DNA of 8,842 nt from Chloroflexota bacterium (GTDB lineage: Bacteria; Chloroflexota; Anaerolineae; Anaerolineales; UBA11579): contig DNGN01000272.1 in the NCBI GenBank assembly GCA_003486225.1, positions 7,985-16,826 on the forward strand. The letters run 5' to 3'. The notes below the pieces were generated by a model. The model saw only the letters and a list, made by a program, of their open reading frames with translations, had not been told where the DNA came from and did no database searches. This document shows positions 1 through 4,211 of this stretch, piece by piece. Every line of letters starts with the position of its first letter. The first letter of the stretch is position 1. A program made the position numbers and the translations under genes.

Positions 1-494
1 TTTGTCTCAACAAACACATCCGCGTAATCGCGTTCAAAAAACAGGTCGTCATAAATCAGATAGACCGATGTGTATTGTTCCGGCACCTCTACACGCATGG
101 TACCATTACTCTTAAAGGTGGTATAGTCAACATCAGGAAGGGAGAAATGGATCCAACCATCTTCCCAATCTCCCGCCCCATCAAAATCTGTGTAGTAGAT
201 CAGGTCGCCAGAAACGTAGGTTTGCGGTTCGGGCTGCGATGGGGCCTCAGTAGGGGGTGGAACATTCGTGGGCGGTGGTGATGTGCGTGTGGGCAAGGGT
301 TTGGTGGGCTCGGGCTGTTGGGCCTGCGCCTCAAGCGCAGCCTGAGTGGCCTGCAAGGCGGATTCGGTGGCAGCAAAATCCGGGCTGTCCGCAGCTTCAT
401 CACTGCCACCCCCTCCCAGGCCGCAAGCCAATTGGACCAAAAACACAACCACCAGTGCGATCATTAAAGGGTAATTGTATCTCTTTAACTTCAT
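1..494 (-). CDS. Secreted lipoprotein with P/T/E-rich linker and probable LamG-like (jelly-roll) domain, 3' end cut by window edge
   Basis: 164 residues are visible before the reading frame leaves the window. The protein starts MKLKRYNYPLMIALVVVFLV, a lipoprotein signal peptide with a basic start and hydrophobic core, ending QLAC-G, so Cys24 is the likely lipidated residue. Gln at -3 departs from the usual Leu, which lowers certainty slightly. A Gly run (25-30) and a low-complexity Ala/Gln/Pro/Thr/Glu linker (about 31-91) would lift the C-terminal domain off the membrane. From about residue 95 the 'DLIYYTDFDGAGDWEDGW' stretch and a later 'GTMRVEV' strand resemble the opening of LamG/DUF1080-like concanavalin folds found in many Anaerolineae lipoproteins; this fold call is an inference. 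The start is supported by GAGGAG at 502-507, seven bases before the ATG. It lies in the same direction as the sigma/anti-sigma pair but is separated from it by a terminator. Its ligand is unknown. Confidence 0.85.
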   Translation of the reverse strand, partial: MKLKRYNYPLMIALVVVFLVQLACGLGGGGSDEAADSPDFAATESALQATQAALEAQAQQPEPTKPLPTRTSPPPTNVPPPTEAPSQPEPQTYVSGDLIYYTDFDGAGDWEDGWIHFSLPDVDYTTFKSNGTMRVEVPEQYTSVYLIYDDLFFERDYADVFVET

Positions 495-518
495 CTCAAA
501 TCTCCTCGTTATCTTGTT

Positions 519-547
519 TTTATATGTGCTCTACTCCATCATAAACG
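519..547 (-). promoter_or_regulatory. Possible promoter for the lipoprotein gene
   Basis: The minus strand has TATAAA at 524-519, a 5/6 match to a -10 box. It would start transcription near 512, just ahead of the GAGGAG ribosome site. The -35 region (around 547-541) is poor, reading CGTTTA or GTTTAT, so an activator would probably be needed. A terminator lies upstream at 640-681, so the gene needs some promoter in this gap. Confidence 0.3.
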
Positions 548-568
548 CGAGTTGACGGGTGCTCTATA

Positions 569-604
569 ATGATTTTATGACAATCCCCTCATGATTACAT
601 GACA
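569..604 (-). repeat. Pair of 14-base direct repeats, 22 bp apart (candidate operator)
   Basis: Read on the minus strand, TGTCATGTAATCAT (604-591) and TGTCATAAAATCAT (582-569) match at 12 of 14 positions, and their starts are exactly 22 bp, about two helical turns, apart. They lie 75 to 110 bp upstream of the lipoprotein start and 57 to 92 bp upstream of the suggested start of transcription. Tandem half-sites at a helical period are typical of OmpR/PhoB-family response-regulator sites, and TGTCAT followed by an A/T-rich tail resembles an E. coli Pho-box half-site. That comparison is an inference and no response regulator is encoded in the window. An overlapping palindrome, TCATG-ATTA-CATGA, sits at 589-602. 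Confidence 0.45.
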
Positions 605-639
605 TCATCAACGGCTCCTCCACCAGGAAAACCTTACCC

Positions 640-681
640 AAAAAAATAGCCCCCAAACACATCCGTGATTTGAGAGCTATT
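640..681 (-). terminator. Intrinsic terminator of the sigma/anti-sigma operon
   Basis: On the minus strand AATAGCTCTCAAA (681-669) pairs with TTTGGGGGCTATT (657-645) over 13 base pairs, two of them G-U. The 11-base loop can add a short CAC/GTG stem. Seven T residues follow, the first two shared with the stem end (646-640). It lies 21 bases after the anti-sigma stop codon and separates that operon from the lipoprotein gene. Confidence 0.88.
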
Positions 682-701
682 GGTGCGATCTCAGTTTTTG
701 A

Positions 702-1613
702 CTACCGGGCAGTCCTGCGGAAATAAACGGCTGCGGTACCACTCAATAGAGCCAGCACCAGCAAACCGGCTTGCACCCAGCGGATGATTGGAATTGGGGC
801 TTGTTCCCTCACTTCACTCTCGCTTGCCATCTCCGCTGAATCAATATCCGAGGGCTCACCCTCCACCATTTCACTTGAGAATAGGGCATCATCCTGTGCG
901 GTTATGTCTGGCTCTTTCTCGGAGGGCACCATGCGTTCTTCTTCAGTGGAGTCCGATGGGGGTGCCGGGGTTTCTGTTGGTGGGGCTCCTCCCCCGATTC
1001 CGAATTCCGTTGATTGAGGCAGGGGTTCTTCAACTGGCATTTGCGTCCCTGCAAGAGTCGCTGTGGGTTCAATACCGCCCCCCATCCCAACAGGTGGAGT
1101 GGCTTCATCCGCCAAACCCGAGGCTGCTTCAGCGGCAGGCTCTGCAGCAGCAGGCTCATCTACCCCAGGTTCCATCGCCGGCTCTTCTTGTAGCGCTTCC
1201 ATCGCCATTGGAGCTTCCACTGCAGCAGAATCTTGCACCATGGCCGCATTGTCAGCCGGGGCTGAAGCCAACATGCCAGCGCTGCTGCCAAAAAGCAATT
1301 CGCCACCTAATACCAACACAAACAACACACTGGCAGCAGCAGACACCATGCGCGAAAAATTCACCGCCCGCCAGGCGAATCTCTGCTTTTGGACCATTTC
1401 TGGTGACAGCGTAAAACTGCGCTGCCGCCGCACTTTGGGCGTGTGCATCAAGGTATACCGAGTGAGTCGAAGATCTTCCAACTTCTCGCGCAATTCTGCA
1501 TCCTGTGCCAAACGGCTGCGCAGATGGGCTTCCTCAGATTCGGACAATTCATGGTCAAGATAAGCAGAAAGGTTTTCTATTTCGGTGTTGAACAGCTTAT
1601 CGTTTTTCATCAT
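702..1613 (-). CDS. Membrane-bound anti-sigma factor, cysteine-free (non-zinc), two transmembrane segments and acidic outer stalk
   Basis: Probably holds the adjacent ECF sigma factor at the membrane until a signal arrives. Residues 10-55 ('LSAYLDHELSESEEAHL...LREKLEDLR') follow the helical layout of anti-sigma domains of the zf-HC2/ZAS type. However, the HxxxCxxC zinc motif is absent and the whole 303-residue protein has no cysteine. Residues 89-112 and about 276-297 are hydrophobic membrane segments; the tail FRRTAR is positive, which fits a cytoplasmic C-terminus. The roughly 165 residues between them are Ala/Glu/Pro/Gly/Ser-rich and strongly acidic, and would form a disordered stalk outside the membrane. 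The first ATG overlaps the sigma stop codon as ATGA (1610-1613), so translation is probably coupled; the second ATG, one codon on, is an alternative start. Function is inferred from the N-terminal pattern and gene order. Confidence 0.83.
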   Translation of the reverse strand: MMKNDKLFNTEIENLSAYLDHELSESEEAHLRSRLAQDAELREKLEDLRLTRYTLMHTPKVRRQRSFTLSPEMVQKQRFAWRAVNFSRMVSAAASVLFVLVLGGELLFGSSAGMLASAPADNAAMVQDSAAVEAPMAMEALQEEPAMEPGVDEPAAAEPAAEAASGLADEATPPVGMGGGIEPTATLAGTQMPVEEPLPQSTEFGIGGGAPPTETPAPPSDSTEEERMVPSEKEPDITAQDDALFSSEMVEGEPSDIDSAEMASESEVREQAPIPIIRWVQAGLLVLALLSGTAAVYFRRTAR

Positions 1614-2239
1614 GAGATCCTCTCACCATCAAAACGATATACCCCCGGTAAAAGTTCCCCAAAGCCTTTCAAACAGTCTTGCAGGCGCAGGCGCGCTCGC
1701 GCCAGACGGCTCTTTATCGTTCCCAATGGTGCATTGGCGGATTCGGCGGCTTCCGAATAATCCATACCCTGGATATCCACCAAGACGACTACGATCCTGA
1801 AATCATCCTCCAGAGTATTCAGACAGTTTTGGATCGCCGTACTCAATTCTTCCCTGAGGGCGGCCTCTTCCGGTGATTCGTTCGGATCTTCCAGCCAGGC
1901 AGGCGATTCGATCTCTTCGTCTTCCGCACCCGTGGGCTGCAGTGAAACAATCGGCCTGCGTTTTTGACGTCGCAGTTCATCATAGCAGGCATTGGTAACG
2001 ATCCGCAGCAGCCAAGCCTTGAAGGACCCACCGCGGAAGGTTTTTAGTTTGCTATAAGCAGAGATGAAAGCATCCTGGACGGCGTCCTCAGCCGCCGTCC
2101 GTTCACCAAGTACGCGGAAAGCCACATTATAGGCCAGGTCCTGGTATTCGATGACCAACCGGTTGAAGGCATCCAGATCCCCGGCCAAGGCGTAATCCAC
2201 CATTTTAATTTCATCAAATTGACTTTGTCCGCTTTGCAT
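1610..2239 (-). CDS. ECF-type RNA polymerase sigma-70 family sigma factor
   Basis: A 209-residue protein with the two-domain layout of group IV (ECF) sigma factors. Region 2 spans about residues 22-95: the core-binding segment 'AEDAVQDAFISAY' (50-62) and the -10-reading helix ending 'ACYDELRRQKRR'. An acidic linker (about 104-127) follows. Region 4 spans about 128-190 with the helix-turn-helix 'YSEAAESANAPLGTIKSR' and the RLARAR helix that reads the -35 element. A short tail (191-209) lies beyond the usual end. It directs RNA polymerase to a specific promoter set and is presumably restrained by the membrane protein encoded immediately downstream with a 4-base overlap. The start is supported by AGGA five bases before the ATG and a second GGAGGAG further upstream. 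Target genes cannot be read from this window; the neighbouring lipoprotein is one candidate. No convincing promoter was found for it. Confidence 0.93.
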   Translation of the reverse strand: MQSGQSQFDEIKMVDYALAGDLDAFNRLVIEYQDLAYNVAFRVLGERTAAEDAVQDAFISAYSKLKTFRGGSFKAWLLRIVTNACYDELRRQKRRPIVSLQPTGAEDEEIESPAWLEDPNESPEEAALREELSTAIQNCLNTLEDDFRIVVVLVDIQGMDYSEAAESANAPLGTIKSRLARARLRLQDCLKGFGELLPGVYRFDGERIS

Positions 2240-2314
2240 TTCTATCCTGGCTCCTCCAGAAAAAGCACCTCATCATTCTTTGCTCTCAAACCATTCTAAC
2301 GCATTTAATCCAAG

Positions 2315-2357
2315 ATTACCCTCAATATATACCACAATTCCAGTGGCAGTGGGTAAT
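2315..2357. repeat. Interrupted inverted repeat in the divergent sigma/HAD intergenic region
   Basis: ATTACCC (2315-2321) and GGGTAAT (2351-2357) are perfect 7-base inverted arms. Inside them CCAC (2332-2335) and GTGG (2343-2346) form a second, nested pair. The element sits between the divergent starts at 2239 and 2442, so it could be a shared operator. Short arms with a 29-base spacer can also arise by chance. Confidence 0.3.
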
Positions 2358-2395
2358 TCGATTTTGGGCAAGAGGTGCCGAACCGGCCTTTGATC

Positions 2396-2404
2396 TGGTA
2401 AAAT
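2396..2404 (+). promoter_or_regulatory. Extended -10 promoter for the HAD phosphatase gene
   Basis: TG-G-TAAAAT is an extended -10 element with a 5/6 hexamer. No good -35 lies 16-18 bases upstream, as is common for extended -10 promoters. Transcription would start near 2411, leaving a leader of about 30 bases that contains the GGAAG ribosome site at 2432-2436. Confidence 0.42.
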
Positions 2405-2441
2405 TCGCCTATTCGCTAACCAACCCCTCGCTGGAAGACAC

Positions 2442-3131
2442 ATGAACCTGGATCTTACAAAAATTAAAGCCTTATGCTTCGATGTGGATGGAACCCTGCG
2501 GGACACAGATGACCAGTACACGGCAAAACTGGCACGGTCTTTTCAGCCGATCCACAAACTCCTGCCGAACCAGGATGCCCACACCTTCGCCCGGCGCGTG
2601 GTGATGACCCTGGATACCCCGATCAATGCGGCCTACACCTTGCTTGATTGGCTTCACCTGGATGGCAGCGTAATCAACCTGCTGGAAAAATTTCAGGATT
2701 TCCAATTACTGAAATCCAAAGCCAGTCTGCCGCTGGTTCCCGGCACTTTGGCAAGCCTGCAACAACTGGAGAAGCGCTACCCGATGAGCATTGTCAGTGC
2801 GCGAGGCGAAAAAGGCACGCTGGAATTTCTGGAGCACCATCAAATCGCCGATAAATTCGTTTGCATCGCCTCTGGACAGACCACAACCCACACCAAACCA
2901 TGGCCTGATCCGGTGCTCTGGTGCGCCCAGCAAATGAATGTCCCTCCAGAGAACTGCCTCATGATCGGCGATACAACGGTTGATATCCGGGCAGGTCGGG
3001 CAGCTACTGCCCAAACCGTGGGCGTGCTCTCGGGGTTTGGAGACCGCAAGGAACTCAGCCGAGCGGGCGCAGATTTGATCGTGAAAAATGTTGCAGATCT
3101 GACAAAAATCATCCATAATACAATTGCGTGA
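2442..3131 (+). CDS. HAD-superfamily hydrolase, phosphoglycolate phosphatase-like (subclass IA)
   Basis: A 229-residue cytoplasmic phosphatase with all four HAD motifs. Motif I is DVDGT, with Asp14 the nucleophile and Asp16 the acid/base. Motif II is Ser119 in 'SIVSARG'. Motif III is Lys152 in 'TKPWPDP'. Motif IV is 'GDTTVDI' with Asp177 and Asp181 for Mg2+. The segment between motifs I and II (about 20-95) is mostly helical in character and fits a C1-type cap, as in phosphoglycolate phosphatase (Gph) and PpaX. The family removes phosphate from small phosphorylated molecules; the substrate cannot be assigned from motifs. Length is normal for the family. The start has a GGAAG site about five bases upstream. 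It is divergent from the sigma gene and does not obviously belong to that module. Confidence 0.9.
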   Translation: MNLDLTKIKALCFDVDGTLRDTDDQYTAKLARSFQPIHKLLPNQDAHTFARRVVMTLDTPINAAYTLLDWLHLDGSVINLLEKFQDFQLLKSKASLPLVPGTLASLQQLEKRYPMSIVSARGEKGTLEFLEHHQIADKFVCIASGQTTTHTKPWPDPVLWCAQQMNVPPENCLMIGDTTVDIRAGRAATAQTVGVLSGFGDRKELSRAGADLIVKNVADLTKIIHNTIA

Positions 3132-3142
3132 AAGTTTCATGC
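3126..3142 (+). repeat. Near-perfect palindrome over the HAD stop codon
   Basis: GCGTGAAA-G-TTTCATGC is a 17-base palindrome with one G/T mismatch, covering the TGA stop and ending 10 bases before the next gene's suggested -35 box. As a hairpin it gives only a 6-bp stem with a 5-base loop and no immediate T run, so it would be a weak terminator. It could equally be an operator for the downstream promoter. Confidence 0.3.
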
Positions 3143-3152
3143 CAAAATTCAT

Positions 3153-3180
3153 TTGTATTTTTTAAGGATTTGTCTATAAT
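3153..3180 (+). promoter_or_regulatory. Promoter of the secreted repeat protein, placed for a leaderless transcript
   Basis: A perfect TATAAT (3175-3180) has TTGTAT (3153-3158) 16 bases upstream as a weak -35. Only 8 bases separate the -10 box from the ATG at 3189. A start 6-8 bases after the -10 would place the mRNA 5' end within about one to three bases of the ATG. The only purine run, AAGGA at 3163-3167, would then not be transcribed and is in any case more than 20 bases from the ATG. Confidence 0.6.
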
Positions 3181-3188
3181 AAAAAACT

Positions 3189-4139
3189 ATGGCTAATAAA
3201 CTCAGGTTCACACTTCTTTGGTTAGTAATCCTCTTGGCTGTTTCAGGCCAAGTTGTCCTGGCCCAATCTGATACCAGCAAATATTTTCCAGAGACAGGCC
3301 ATTTCCTGACCGGGGATTTCCACGATTTCTATTTCTCAAACCCGAACCCAGAATTGGTCTATGGTCTGCCTATCACCGAAGCTTTTGTTGACCCCCAAAG
3401 CGGATTGCTGGTACAGTACTTTGAAAAAGTACGCCTTGAATACCACCCCGAAAGCCCTCCTGGCGAAAAAATCCAACTCACACCAGTCGGACAAAAAACT
3501 TACAACCCCGGGGTCGCCATCGAAGGACTGTCTGCCTCTACCCCCAACTGTTTCCAGCAAGCCGGTTGGGACTACCCGGTATGTTTCTCCTTCTATACTT
3601 TTTATGAACACTTTGGCGGAGAGCAACAGTTTGGCAAACCCATTTCCAGCCTGGAGTACACGCGTGGGCGATTGGTGCAGTTCTTTGAAAATGCTCAGCT
3701 GGTCTGGATGCCCGAAAACCCAGACCAAGCCCGTATCAGCATCGCCCCCTTGGGGCTGAGCTACTTCTACGCAGTTGAAACCGACCTTTCCAAGCTGGAT
3801 CCCTTCCGCAACTACGAATACAACCAGAATATCAGCCAGATCCGTGTCAGGGCTTTCCCCAAGTTTGCGATCATCCCCAACGGCAAGACCCAGACCATTG
3901 ATATCATCGCAACGGATCAGAACAATGCCCCTCTGACCAACGGGATTGTCAACATCACGATCATGTATCCAGATGGAACGAAAACCCAGACCACCTCGCT
4001 GGCGACCGACGAACATGGCCTGGCAAATCTTGCGCTCATCACCAATTCTTCTAAAACCGGTATCGTCCAGATCCTGGTCAAAGTGACCTATAATGATCTG
4101 GAAGGCATCTCGATTACCTCATTCCGCATCTGGTATTAG
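3189..4139 (+). CDS. Secreted protein with two Chloroflexota-type 'PITEAF/VQYFE' repeats and a C-terminal Ig-like domain
   Basis: 316 residues. Residues 1-25 are a Sec signal peptide with a hydrophobic core and a likely cut after VLA. Repeat 1 (about 32-104) reads 'YFPETGH...YGLPITEAF...LLVQYFEKVRLEYHPESP'. Repeat 2 (about 133-193) keeps the core as 'FGKPISSLEY...RLVQFFENAQLVWMPENP'. Such modules recur in extracellular Chloroflexota proteins, often beside enzymes or wall-binding domains, and distantly recall LGFP repeats; their ligand is unknown. Cys121 and Cys132 could form a disulfide. From about 215 to the end, alternating strands with 'NGKTQTIDIIATDQNNAPL' and 'ATDEHGLANL' match bacterial Ig-like/invasin-type domains. 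No membrane anchor, sortase motif or catalytic residues are seen, so a surface or adhesion role is an inference. A promoter and a terminator flank it, giving a single-gene unit. Confidence 0.85.
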   Translation: MANKLRFTLLWLVILLAVSGQVVLAQSDTSKYFPETGHFLTGDFHDFYFSNPNPELVYGLPITEAFVDPQSGLLVQYFEKVRLEYHPESPPGEKIQLTPVGQKTYNPGVAIEGLSASTPNCFQQAGWDYPVCFSFYTFYEHFGGEQQFGKPISSLEYTRGRLVQFFENAQLVWMPENPDQARISIAPLGLSYFYAVETDLSKLDPFRNYEYNQNISQIRVRAFPKFAIIPNGKTQTIDIIATDQNNAPLTNGIVNITIMYPDGTKTQTTSLATDEHGLANLALITNSSKTGIVQILVKVTYNDLEGISITSFRIWY

Positions 4140-4163
4140 CCGCACACTACAGAGCTTTAAATC

Positions 4164-4190
4164 AAAAAAAGGCGCATAAGCGCCTTTTTA
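4164..4190. terminator. Bidirectional intrinsic terminator between convergent genes
   Basis: GGCGC (4171-4175) pairs with GCGCC (4180-4184) around an ATAA loop. Flanking A (4164-4170) and T (4185-4189) tracts extend the stem to 10 bp and supply a T run on either strand. It lies 24 bases after the secreted-protein stop and 21 bases after the TPR stop on the other strand, so it serves both. Confidence 0.93.
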
Positions 4191-4211
4191 TTTTCTCCGT
4201 TAATGGATCAA

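Noticed and set aside
200..448. A short minus-strand frame within the lipoprotein gene
   Set aside because: It is a shifted reading of the P/T/E linker. The correct frame starts at 494 with a good ribosome site and signal peptide and runs off the left edge.
552..570. TTGACG followed by TATAAT on the plus strand
   Set aside because: The spacing is only 7 bases, far below the 16-18 needed, and no plus-strand gene follows.
788..1563. Long plus-strand frames opposite the anti-sigma gene
   Set aside because: They are antisense to the Ala/Glu/Pro-rich stalk, whose codon bias leaves the opposite strand open. They have low-complexity Ser/Pro/Ala translations and no ribosome site.
2293..2329. TAGAAT or TATATT as a -10 box for the sigma gene
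   Set aside because: Neither has an acceptable -35 at 16-18 bases, and no clear ECF-type -35/-10 pair was found, so no promoter is called.
3336..4016. A 226-codon minus-strand frame opposite the secreted protein
   Set aside because: The plus-strand protein has a signal peptide, two repeats and an Ig-like domain, while the antisense frame has no such features.
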